Position numbers and translations under genes: made by a program. The notes below the pieces were generated by a model. The model did not search any database and was not told the origin of the DNA. It saw nothing but the letters and a program-made list of their open reading frames with translations. A stretch of DNA of 64,000 nt from Rhizophagus irregularis. Lineage: Eukaryota; Glomeromycota; Glomeromycetes; Glomerales; Glomeraceae. The stretch's first letter is position 1. The number at the start of each line of letters is the position of its first letter. The stretch covers positions 2,604,001 through 2,668,000 of the forward strand of contig NC_089445.1 in assembly GCF_026210795.1 (NCBI RefSeq), read 5' to 3'. Below are positions 52,810 to 63,393 of this stretch, piece by piece.

Positions 52810-52856
52810 ATTCACTGATGTGGGGCCCCCCCGAAGGGAGGGGTACATCAGTGAAT
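52810..52856. other. Strong GC hairpin
   Basis: The 12-bp arms ATTCACTGATGT and ACATCAGTGAAT enclose GGGGCCCCCCCGAAGGGAGG plus GGT, which can pair further. It stands out in AT-rich DNA and lies 35 bp left of the recombinase element border. Confidence 0.75.
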
Positions 52857-52890
52857 ACTGAGTTATTCTAAGCTTTCATATAATAACAGG

Positions 52891-54854
52891 TTTATCTCAT
52901 TGTGTATGACGTATATACCGATGGATTTTTTTTACTATATTTAAGCTTTTTTTTGCTTTTTTTTTACTTTTTACATTCTTTTTTCTTACTCCTTTTTCAT
53001 TTTTCTTTTTTCATATATATTTTGCCACTTTTAAATAATCCTATTATAATGTCTATTCCCACAAATGAAGAAATATATCAAATTCAACAACTTTCAAGAG
53101 TAAAAAATACAGACAAATGTACTGCAAAATGGCTTCGTGTAGTTGATAGATTTAATCATGAAGCCAATATAATTAAAAAAATTGATCAATATGACACTCA
53201 TACGGAACTTGAAGGATTTTTATGCAAGTTCATTACATGGCTTAAAAAACAAAATGGCGAAAACTATAAAGCAGAGTCTGTATATAATTGTTATGCATCA
53301 TTAGCAAGGTATTTAAAGGAAGAGTCAGTTATTAAACCATGCAAAATCTGGGATCAATATTCCTTTCCTTTAGCGATTAAAACCTTAGATGGTAAAATGA
53401 AACAGCTTCAACTTCAAGGATTAGGAGAAACTTCACAAGCAGATTCATTAACTAGACAAGAAATTCAACAAATATTGGATCATTTATAAATGAATGGTGA
53501 GGATAATGAGTCCTTAATAAGAAGAGTGTTTTTTTGGATTTCTTTATTATGTGGTTTACGAGGTGGGGATGCTTACAAAATTGAAGATCGGCAATTAACA
53601 CGAAGAAAAGATGGTGGATTAAACTTGGAAATGTTCATTGAAAAAAATAATCAAAGAGGTGTAAGAAATAGAAATAAGTATGGTAAATCTACATCACGTA
53701 AAATTCCAATTCCACCAGATTTTGAAGGAAATAACTATCGGCCCATATTTGATATATTGAAATATAAATCAATGCGACCTTCAGATGCATGTCCATCATT
53801 TTTTTTAGAAACTACAAGATCAAAAGCAGGTAAATAAATGTACCAACATTTTTATTGATAATAACAATATTAAGAAAATATTTATTTTATTTTAGATCTT
53901 AGTAAAGGAATGTGGTATAAAAAAAGAGAATGGGACAAAATAAGTTAGGACAAATGTTGCATCAAATTGCTACCCTAACAGGTATTGAATTATCTGATGG
54001 TCGGAAAATTGTTAATCACAGTTGTCGTAGAACGGCAATACAAATGCTAAAAGATGGAGATATTCCAGAAGATGAAATTATGGAATTTTCTGGCCACAGA
54101 TCACGGGAAGGAGTAAGAACTTATAAAAGCATAGACGAAGCAAGAAAAATTAAAAATGTTGTTAGTTTGATACCATTAGACTTTGAAGATATTGAAGTAG
54201 AAGAATTTGAATATTTTCCAGGGAATTCGTGGGAAAATTTAAATGATAATGATGACAGTGATTCAGAATTTTCAGGTAATGGGTTCTCTGATAATTCCAA
54301 TAAATAAATAATAGGTAAAATATTGATTATTAACCAAACAAAGAACAAGGAAATTCACATGATAGAGAGGATTTAGGCGAAATTGAGCATAATTCAAGTT
54401 CAAGTGAGGTAAATTCTGGTAAAAATTCTGATGAAGATTGTGATTTGATACAAACAGATAATAAAGGTGGTTAATAAAAATTTATTTGTTTATGTATTTT
54501 GATCCCATATTTAATTTTAACATTTTTAAATTAGCTAAAAAACGACAAATATTAAAGGATACTGATACCGATATTTGTAATATTACACAAAGAAAGAGAA
54601 AATGTGAAGCACAATCAGAATTTTCGAAAATAATTATTCCTGATACAGTTAAAGATGTGCATTTTCATATTCATTATTAAATAACTTGAAGCATAAAAAA
54701 ATTTTAAAAAAATGTATTAAACGCGTATTTTATTACAAAAAATGTATAATTTGCATTGTAAATGAATATTTTATTATCATTAACACTTATTACAACCCAG
54801 TGGAATAAGTAACAAAAAAATCCATCGGTATATACATAATACCGATGGGATAAA
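52891..54854 (+). mobile_element. Tyrosine-recombinase element with terminal inverted repeats
   Basis: The left border TTTATCTCATTGTGTATGAC continues with GTATATACCGATGGATTTTT. The right border, read inverted, is TTTATCCCATCGGTATTAT then GTATATACCGATGGATTTTT. The match spans about 41 bp, with 22 bp perfect at the inner part. The 1.96-kb element contains a single recombinase gene. Crypton-type elements usually lack such repeats. No target duplication is evident. Confidence 0.7.
53049..54680 (+). pseudogene. Crypton/QRICH1-type tyrosine recombinase, one nonsense and one frameshift
   Basis: Starting at MSIPTNEEIYQI, the N-terminal part (KCTAKWLRVVDRF, YNCYASLARYL) is the core-binding fold of the DUF3504/QRICH1/ZMYM group. 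The catalytic part has LCGLRGGD (first Arg), HSCRRT (His-x-x-Arg), SGHRS and the nucleophile-like RTYKS. All five expected residues are present. An in-frame TAA at 53487-53489 splits the first two parts without change of frame. After a GT-AG intron (from about 53832 to about 53895), the frame shifts near 53925 in an A/G run, just before MGQNKLGQML. An acidic tail and a last exon (about 54537-54680, ending HFHIHY) follow. Decay looks recent: two lesions only. Suppression or an extra intron is possible. Confidence 0.8.
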
Positions 54855-54885
54855 TCGAATTATTTGATATGAGGGTTAATGAAAA

Positions 54886-56168
54886 TACAATAACAATTAA
54901 TCAATTATTCATTTATATTACATCACAAAATCCGGCCAGAATTAAAGGATCTGTACAGAATTTCCTTTTTTGAAATCTTGAATAACTGTGTAATATATTT
55001 CCTCCTAATCTTTCTTTAATTTAATATTTTCTTTTCTCTCACTTCTTTTTTACTTTTTTTGGACTAATTATTTTAAAATACTTTTTTCCTTAGAAAAAAT
55101 TTTAAATACCTTTCTCTCTTTTCTAGGGACGCTTTGGAGGACCCAGAAAATATTAAAATAGGTAAGGTCCAACCAAAAAAAATAATAAAATTTACTATTG
55201 GCTGTACGAGTGTACGCATTTTTTCAGGGCCGGAATTATGATAGTGTCAGTCAGTTACTAAAACAAGAAATTTAATTCTGGCCAACATTTACATGATTAT
55301 TTTTTCCTATTCTACGTATTCTCTCCTTTTATTTATTTCAGTATTTTTCGGGTCCTCGCTTTGGAGCATTATTTTTGTTTAAACATGGTAAGCTTTACAT
55401 GGTATTAAATACTTTTACTTATCAAGTACTAATTTTTTTTAATTTTTCTTCTTTTTAAACACTTCTTTTTATTTGACCATTTCTTTTCTTTAGAAGCATT
55501 TCGTTTGGGAGTTCTTTTTGGTTTTAGCACTTTAACTTTTGTGTAATATTAGTTGTTTTTATTTTTTTAACTTATTATTAAATATTAATCTTTTTCAACA
55601 TTTCTTTTTTTTTCTTTTATTTTTAAAGAAAACTTGATTTTAGAACGTTTTATTAGTTGTTTTATAACAGTAGAATTTTGGTTTTTGGTACAAATTGTAA
55701 TTTACACAAAAAAGAAATAAAATAATAAACCTTTTAAAGTCTTTTTTAATTCGCAAAATTTAAATTTTATTGTATACTTAGTTGAATTACAGTGTTAAAT
55801 ACATAATATTTTTCTAAGATAAATGTGGCTAGCTGAGCCATATCTTGAACCAAGAAAAAGGGGGTATAGGATAATAATCTACATCCAGGGTGGTTAAGGA
55901 TACCCTTAAATATATGAATTATTATTGGCATAAGTGGTTTTTTTACTTAATAATATCATTGTAGGATAAAGTGTTTATTAAAAAAAAAAACTTGGGAAAA
56001 AAAATGTGATCTATCGTACATTGCATTATCGAAATTACAGAATACTATATGATTATATAATTAACATGATTAAGTTGCAAAATATTTACTTTATTGATAT
56101 TTTAGAAAAAGAATTAACAAGACAAAGAAATTACAAATGTCTTTTGAAATATATTTATTCATAGCTAT
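54886..56168. other. 3' flank shared with 62.64-63.39 kb
   Basis: No gene is supported. The sequence runs parallel to 62641-63393, both leading to the 3' end of a Hog gene. It differs mainly by a MITE at 55138-55356 and small indels. Confidence 0.7.
55138..55356. mobile_element. hAT-like MITE, AGGACCC family, copy 3
   Basis: The 219-bp element starts AGGACCCAGAAAATATT and ends AGTATTTTTCGGGTCCT. The exact 8-bp duplication CGCTTTGG lies at 55130-55137 and 55357-55364. The paralogous site near 62841-62860 (GGGACTCTTGAGAGTATTAT) lacks the element, serving as a diverged empty site. Internal words match copies 1 and 2, here in reverse orientation (GGAATTATGATAGTGTCAGTC). Confidence 0.92.
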
Positions 56169-58572
56169 CTACGAAAGACCCAATAACCTCTTACCATTGA
56201 TGAGCCAATTAAAATAGATGTGTTCCAGAGTTTTCGCGTATGGATGAAGTTCTTCCTGCCGATGGTTAGAGGGAAATACTTTAGTCCACAAACGAATTGG
56301 TGCAAATACTAAATCCATCAAAGTTTGCGATTGTGGGCAATCATCGTAACATGAACACAAAACATTGTTGGCAATAACAGTACCAGCACGTGTATAGAAA
56401 CTAATGTATCCGGTGTCTTCATCCTAATTTAAAAGGTAAAATGAAATTGAATACATGAAAGATGAATTGGAACAAAAAATACTAATGAAACAATCATACA
56501 GTTATCAAATTATCGACAACAACAGGAGTAAGTTCATTTGTTTCGTCCAAAAGTAAGATCTTTGTCACACCAGGCACTACGTCTTGAGCATATAAGATTG
56601 ATAGATCTTCGCGAAAAATGCAATGCGTGGGTGTTGTGCGAATTTGGCCTAATGAAAAGCGCAACATTGCCATTAAGTTTTAATTAAGAAATTTAAATGT
56701 TTAAATTCAAAGTGATGGAATATAAAATACCTTTTTGTCCATCTGATCTTGTGAATTCAATATTCGTCATTGATAGAGAATGATCAAAATGGCCAAGGTG
56801 AGCAATTAGGTAAACTTCAGAAATTTCCAACTCTCCATTTCTGACATTACTGCAAATGCGATCGCCAACTTGAAGTTTTTCCATTTCTATAAATTTACCA
56901 TTTGCAAGTTGCACCTTGGTATCAAGAGAAAAGCAACCTTTTTTTTTGGCTTTTTCAAGTTCTTGTTGACTTAACGCGTTCTTTTTTCTCAAATCTTCAA
57001 TTTGTTTCGCATATTCTAAATTTGCTTTTTTTTCACGATCTTGCATTTCCTTCATTAATCTCATAGTTTCATTATTTTCTCGATTTTTAAGGTTCTTTTC
57101 TGCTTCCTCAATTCTACTTCTATAGGTTTCTTCAGCTTGTTTTCGCTCTTCTCGTCTATCTTTCTCATCTCGATCACGTCTTCGTTCTTCTTCTTGAATC
57201 TTATTATTAAACATTGTTTCAGCTCTTTCCTGCTGCTCTTTGTGCTCCTGTCGCATCATTTCAATTGACTTCATATATCGTTCTTCGGCTGCTTCTCGCT
57301 CTGCTCTTCTTAAATTTTCATCTTGTTGCCGTTGCATTCTATTCTCTGTTTGAATCGACTCAATCGTTTTTTTAAACCGTTCTTCGGCTTCTTCTCTTTC
57401 TTTTCTCCTTAATTTCTCTTCTTCTTCTTGTTTCGCCCTAAATTCCTGTCTAAGATCTTCAATCTTCTGTTTGTAGGCTTCTTCAGACTCTTTTTTTGCA
57501 GTTTCTTTTAGTTTCTCTTCGTATTCCTGCTTTATCCTTTTTTCCTCCTCTTCTCTTTGACGTCGAATTTCTTCTTGTTCTTTCCTAGACTTTTCAAGTT
57601 GATCAGTAGTATAAACACCTCTCATACCACTAATGAATGCCATGATCTCCCCTAATCGTGCTTTATGAACTGGATCGTCTGGTGGAAAATAATCAGAGTT
57701 CGGAGCGATACCCCAACGATTATCTATGTCCTGAATAAATGAACGAACAGGTTGATTCCATGCTTTTCGCATAATGGCTCTATCCTGAATCTGCGCTTTA
57801 GTTGCATGGGAAAATACAGCAATTATGTAATTGGTTGCTTCTTCTCCAAGAAATCTCCTTATTCCATCCAAAACATTTTTCTGTTCATCAGTAAACCGTT
57901 TTGCTTCTGTGAACCAATGATAAAGTTTAATTCGAAATGCAAATTTAAGGTACAAAATATATCTTATAATGCCATTACAAACCAAAAACAAAGAGGATAG
58001 CTTTAACTCCATAAGCACATTTCTTGACGGCATTAGCGATTTCTTTAAGCACATCATCTGTAACTTTTTGAGTGTCAAAGATTCCGGGTGTATCGACGAT
58101 GTTATATTTGACACCATCGATTGACATAGCTGCTGTACCACATACTTGCGTGACAGATTCCTATTTCGTTATGTTTTTCTTCCTGAATTTCAAAATAATA
58201 AAATGTATTTCAAAATGAATGTAAACCATATACACCTACCATATCCGCTGAAACGTAGAAAGGTCCTTCATCATGCGGTTGCGTAAGCAGCAAGTTACCC
58301 AGAGTACTTTTTCCCGCACCTATTAGTTAACCATTTAATTAATATGGAAAAGAATAAAGCGCAAAAAAAAGAAAGAATTAATCAGGACACTTGCCTGTTT
58401 TTCCTACTAAGAGAATAACCGGATTGCCAACATCCATTCGAACACCTTCAGTAAATCCGATGTTGCCTTGTTCTTCCCCATTATCAAAAGTTCTAAATAT
58501 TATTAAAAAAAATTACAAAGAAGGTTTATAATAAAAATAATTATTTTATATATTTTTACTCAACTGGCTCAT
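56169..58572 (-). CDS. AIG1 GTPase-coiled coil-Hedgehog-type Hog (Hint) domain protein
   Basis: Seven exons give 647 residues: 58565-58572, 58395-58492, 58240-58319, 57983-58160, 56731-57906, 56500-56648 and 56169-56423. Residues about 28-230 are an AIG1 GTPase (LLVGKTGAGKS, DTPGIFDT, FSHATK). Residues 230-440 are a charged coiled coil. At 445 the motif GCFSLDTKVQLANG opens a Hint domain: Cys446 as nucleophile, VGDRICS, the T-x-x-H motif TPTH (His522), and VLCSCYDD at the Hint end. It continues LMDLVFAPIRLW...HPYAKTLEHIYFNW, which parallels the adduct-recognition end of Hedgehog Hog domains. In Hedgehog, such domains cut before Cys and attach sterol to the N-terminal part. Whether the GTPase part is released or lipidated here is inference. 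Intron 2 has a GC donor. The gene is divergent from the AIG1 gene at 59.9 kb. Confidence 0.88.
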
Positions 58573-59189
58573 TTTGATAGAAACTATTTTTTTTTTATTT
58601 TCACAATATTCAGACGTAGCCTATTTATAATTCCATCTGAGTATTTTCATATGTATGAATTTTATTTTTTCCCATGTGATTTTTGCGATAAAAAATGAGA
58701 ATAACGAAAAAATGATGAGAGCAAAGATGCAGATCATACCATAATTTCCAATATTGGAAATAATAAGAACCAAAAATACAATGTTTTTAGATAAGGAACA
58801 AAGATATATTATTAGAAGATTAAAAATAAATAATCGATAAGGTTTTAAACTTGCTAGTTTGACTTTCATGATTTTTCTTCTTTAAAAAATTAAAGTTCAA
58901 GATAATTTTTAACTAGGATTATCGAAAATGATTTTGTCATCAACTAATCCGATATGGTAAAAATGGGTTCGATTTTTTGAAGTAACCTGATAACCTGATG
59001 AACATTATTAGAGGAAACAATGGTCATAAGTTATTGATACGGAAAATTTCACCCATCAATCCGATCGACAATGGAACACTCCGTCTATAGGTAGTTTTGT
59101 ATGAAGCTCAAAAGTCTGAGATTAAACCCTAGATCAAACCCTGTGGTGAAAATAGTTTAGTCCATATTTCATCTCAGATTTCCTACGGA
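58573..59189. other. Intergenic, promoter region of the Hog gene
   Basis: The open frame 58621-58869 (minus) is hydrophobic, but the region has a partial copy at 59441-59770 that does not conserve it, so it is not called. The upstream promoter of the Hog gene must lie here. Confidence 0.45.
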
Positions 59190-59360
59190 TCTGTCCACAT
59201 TTTATCCCGGATTAATTACCAAAAATTACATCACATTCCATTATCAACCCTGGATTAATCCACACTTTATCCCAGATTTGATCTATATTTCATCCTGAAT
59301 TTGATCTATATTTTATCCCGGATTTGATATTTGATTTTATCTTGTATTTTATCCTTGGAT
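59190..59360. repeat. Short tandem repeat around TTTATCCCGGATTTGAT
   Basis: About six imperfect units, 22-26 bp long, of the form TTTATCCCGGATTTGATCTA are found, spaced irregularly. The array lies between the divergent Hog and AIG1 genes and has no coding sense. Confidence 0.65.
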
Positions 59361-59440
59361 TAATTGATATTTCTAAGTCATGTGATCAGATTTTTTGTTT
59401 GTAAGATTAACTTTGAAATAAAGAAAATTTCTTAAAGAAA

Positions 59441-59770
59441 TTAAAAAGGAAGTTTGTAATAAAAATAATTATTTTATAATATTTATTACTCAACTGGTTT
59501 ATTTTGATAGAAAAGAACAATACCCTATATTTTGATCAAATCTTCACATGTATGAATTTTATTTTCACACGATAAAATGAGAAAACGTGCTAGTTTGACT
59601 TTTATGATTTTATAGATGATTTTTAACTATGATTAACGAAAAAGATTTTGTCATCCACTAATCCGATATGGCAAAAATGGGTTCGATTTTTGGAGTAACC
59701 TAATAATCTGATGACATAAAGTTATTGATAAGGTAAACTTCACCGATCGACAACACCAGTTTTGTATAAG
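59441..59770 (-). pseudogene. Leftover 5' end of another Hog-type AIG1 gene
   Basis: This segment repeats 58520-59065: the exon-1 region and promoter of the Hog gene. The 8-nt first exon is recognisable on the minus strand, but its ATG is ATA (AAAATAAACCAGTTGAGT against AAAATGAGCCAGTTGAGT). None of the later exons follow. It probably marks an unequal-exchange or deletion scar in the array. Confidence 0.65.
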
Positions 59771-59931
59771 ATCTACAATTTGGGAATACTTCGTGATACA
59801 GATATTTATCTACTAGAATATTTGACCATTATGTTCCAAATAAATTCCATAAAATTTTTTTTAAATAGGTAACATCTTGGATACTCTTTCAAAGAAAAAA
59901 AAGTATTTTCTTGATATCAATATGAGCCAGT

Positions 59932-61511
59932 TAAGTATATTTATGAAATAAATTAATATCAAAATTTTCCTTTAACACTTTTTTCGATTTCTTTTAACAT
60001 TTAGTATCACTGACGATGTTTCCTATCCGGCTATTTTGTTAGTAGGAAAAACAGGTATAATGTTTGGTTAATATTTTTTTTTCCTTTTCTCCTTCACTCT
60101 TAATTATGAAAATTTTTAGGCGCGGGAAAAAGTACTCTGGGTAACTTGCTTCTTAAGCAACCACACGATGATGGTCCTTTCCAAGTTTCAGCGGATATGG
60201 CAAGTGGTTTATATTTCATATTCATTTGAAATTTATCTCATTATTTTAAGAAGGGTAATGATAAATTTATAGGAGTCTGTCACGCAAGAATGTTCCACAG
60301 CTATAATTTCAATCGATGGTATAACGTATAATATTATCGATACACCTGGGATTTTTGATACTCAATTAGTTACGGACAAGATATTTGAAGAAATCGCTAA
60401 AACTGTTAAGAAATGCAATTACGGGATCAAAGCTATCCTTTTTGTTCTTGGTTTGTAATAATAATTATTAGAATTTATAATCTGTACTTTTTTTGTTTTC
60501 AAAATAACTTTGAATGATTTAATAGAAGCAAAACGGTTTAGTGCTGAACAAAGAAGTGTTTTAGAAGGGATAAGAAATTTTTTTGGAGAAGGAGCAATAG
60601 ATTATATCATTGCTGTATTTTCCCATGCAACTAAAGCGCAGATTCGGGATAGAAACGTTATGCAAAAAGCTTGGAATGCTCCTGTTCTTTCATTTATTGA
60701 GGATATAAAGAATCGTTGGGGTATCTCTCCAAACTCTGATTATTTTCCACCAGATGATTATATTCATCAGGCACGATTAAGAGAGATTATGACATTCATT
60801 AGTAGTATGAGAGGTGTTTATACCGCTGAACAACTTGAAAAGTCTCTACAAGAACAAGAGAAGGCTCGTCGTCAAAAAGAAGAAGAGGAAGAAAGAAACA
60901 AACAAGAACACGAAGAGAAATTAAAAGATATTGCAAGAAAAGAAGCCGAAGAGACCCACAAACGTAAGGTTGAGCAAATGGAACGAGAACAAAAGGCAAA
61001 ACAAGAGTATGAAGAAAATTTAAAGAGAAAACGACAAGAAGAAGCTGAAGAAAAGCATAGGCAAATGGTTGAGAAAATGAAACAAGAGGAAAGAGAAAGA
61101 CAGATACAAGAAGAAAATTTAAGGAAGAAACAACAAGAAGAAACTGAAGAACGATATAGACGAAAGCTTGAGCAAATGCGACAAGAGCAAGAACGAGAAG
61201 AGGAATTGATAAGACAACAAGAACGAGAATGGGAATTAAGAAGACAACAAGAGAAAGAAGAAGAATTAAGAAGACAACGAGAAAGAGAAGAGTTAAAAAA
61301 ACAGCGAGAACGAGAAGAGAATTTAAAGAGGGAACGAGAAAGACAAGAACAACAAAGACTTCAAGAAATGTATAGAAGACAACTTGAAGAAGCAGAACGA
61401 GAACGTATGAGAATGATGGAAGAATTACAAAGAGAACAGGAGAGACAACAAAGACTCCAAGAGGAGATGAGACGCCAAGAGGAGAGGAGAAATGAATGTC
61501 GTATATTTTAA
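59932..61511 (+). CDS. AIG1-type GTPase with long charged coiled coil, copy 2
   Basis: Five exons give 433 residues: 59932-59939, 60005-60054, 60120-60199, 60273-60450 and 60526-61511. Exon lengths of the first four (8, 50, 80, 178) are identical to the gene at 47.0 kb, and the proteins align end to end. G1 LLVGKTGAGKSTLGN, G3 DTPGIFDT and FSHATK are intact. The coiled coil has one repeat unit fewer and ends RRNECRIF. There is no Hog domain. Intron 3 begins GCAAGT, whereas the copy at 47 kb has GTAAGT at the same place. It lies head to head with the Hog gene at 58.6 kb (1.36 kb apart) and tail to tail with the one at 63.4 kb. A role in membrane or defence signalling is inferred from the AIG1 family only. 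Confidence 0.88.
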
Positions 61512-63393
61512 AATTTATATTTATTTATTTATTTGAAAATTACAAAGTTACAATTAATCTGAAATATCTTCAGTAAAATCGCTTTCTCCATTAATAAAAT
61601 CACTAAATTGTGTGAAATAATTTTATTAAAATAATTTTTTTGTCGTGCTAATTGCCAATGAACCAAGTATGAAAAATTGATATTTGGTCATTCGATCAAC
61701 ATTATGTTTGGCGGGTCAACTTGGCAACAGCCAATTCCCATTTAACTTCGGCCGTCAATTTTGGTCATTGGATTTAGCCGATCGGTTAACTCCAAACAAA
61801 TTGGCTTGGGCGCAGTCAAATCCAAGCACTGTTTTAAAGCAATCAAAACGAATATATATTATTTAGAATTTTATTTATAGTATACTACTAAAACATCCGA
61901 ATGCTGTATATATAGTATTAGTATTAATCATAAATACGTAAGTCTTGTCAACTATTGAACAATTTTTAAATGAACACATCTTAAACTATACTGTTTAACT
62001 ACGTAAACGGTTCGTCAATACATCTTAAAAATGTAATCAAAAATAACAATATAAATAATAAAATTTTTATGATTGAAAAATTTCTGGATATAATATATTT
62101 ACTATTATATGGCATAGGATTTCAAGTTACACAATTCAAATTATTTATGCGGAAACGTCAGAAAAAATTTACTTTAGATTTAATTATAAAATTATTAATA
62201 TTGTTATGTATCTATATAATTAAAAGCAATCTCACTAAAAAAAAATTCGTCAACTCAAATTTATTAGTCAGAAATAATATTGAAAAAAACAATCTCAATA
62301 AACAAAAAAAGTTCTCACTAAATCAAAAAAATTCTCACAAAAAAGATCTCACCAACATAGTTCTAATCTGATTATAGTCTTGACCCAAACCAAAAAAAGA
62401 ACAATTTAAAAAAAATCCCCTAAAAAAAATCAAATAAAAATAAAAAAAAAAATTATTATTATAAAAATGGTTAGTCGTGGTAATACAATAACCAATCTTT
62501 AAACTAATACATTTCCGGTTAATTAAAATTTAACTATTCTGATGGATTAAAAAAAAGTAAATACGACCGCAAGGATATCACATAACATAATTCAAATTAT
62601 TTATTCGGGGTAATCTAAATATGGATTTTTTATTAAAATGAAAATACAATAAAATTATTCATTATATTACGTCACAAAATCTGGCCGGGAATGAAAGGAT
62701 CTGTACAGAATTTCCTTTTTTGAAATCTCGCATAACTGTATTTTCTTTTCTCTCACTTCTTTTTTACTTTTTTTTGGACTATTATTTTAAAATACTTTTT
62801 TTCTTTGAAAAAATTTTAAAATACCTTTCTCTCTTTTCTAGGGACTCTTGAGAGTATTATATTTTTTCTTTAGAAGCATTTCGTTTGTGGAGTTCTTAGC
62901 ACTTTAACTTTTGTGTAATATTAGTTGTTTTTAATTTTTCTTATTATTAAATATTAATCTTTTTCAACATTTCTTTTTTTCTTTTATTTTTAAAGAAAAC
63001 TTAATTTAGAACGTTTTATTAGTTGTTTTATAAGTAGAATTTTGGTTTTTAGTATAATTGTAATTTACACAAAAGGAAATAATCGTTATAATAAACCTTT
63101 TTTAATTCGCAAAATTTAAATTTTATTGTATACTTAATTAAATATATTAATAGACTTTTTGATACCCTTAAATATATGGATCATTATTGGCATAAGTGGT
63201 TTTTTTACTAAATATTATTGTAGGATAAAGTGTCCATTAAAAAAAACGGGGGAAAAAAATGTGATCTATCATGGAATATTACTGTAAATACATAATTATC
63301 CCGATTAAGTTGTAAAATATTTATTTTATTGATATTTTAGAAAAAAGAATTAACAAGACAAAGAAATTACACGTCTTTTTAAAATATATTTAT
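61512..63393. other. Flank of AIG1 copy 2 and 3' flank of the last Hog gene
   Basis: No gene is supported. 61512-62095 repeats 48627-49160; 62641-63393 repeats 54886-56168. Only 62120-62640 is unique, A-rich, and sits where the first unit holds the 5.7-kb block of mobile DNA. The Lys/Asn-rich frame at 62069-62371 is not counted. Confidence 0.6.

Noticed and set aside
57984..58141. N-terminal extension of the Hog gene starting MVQQLCQSM
   Set aside because: This reads exon 4 in the wrong frame and an intron. The exon set with the 8-nt first exon gives the AIG1 P-loop and DTPG in frame.
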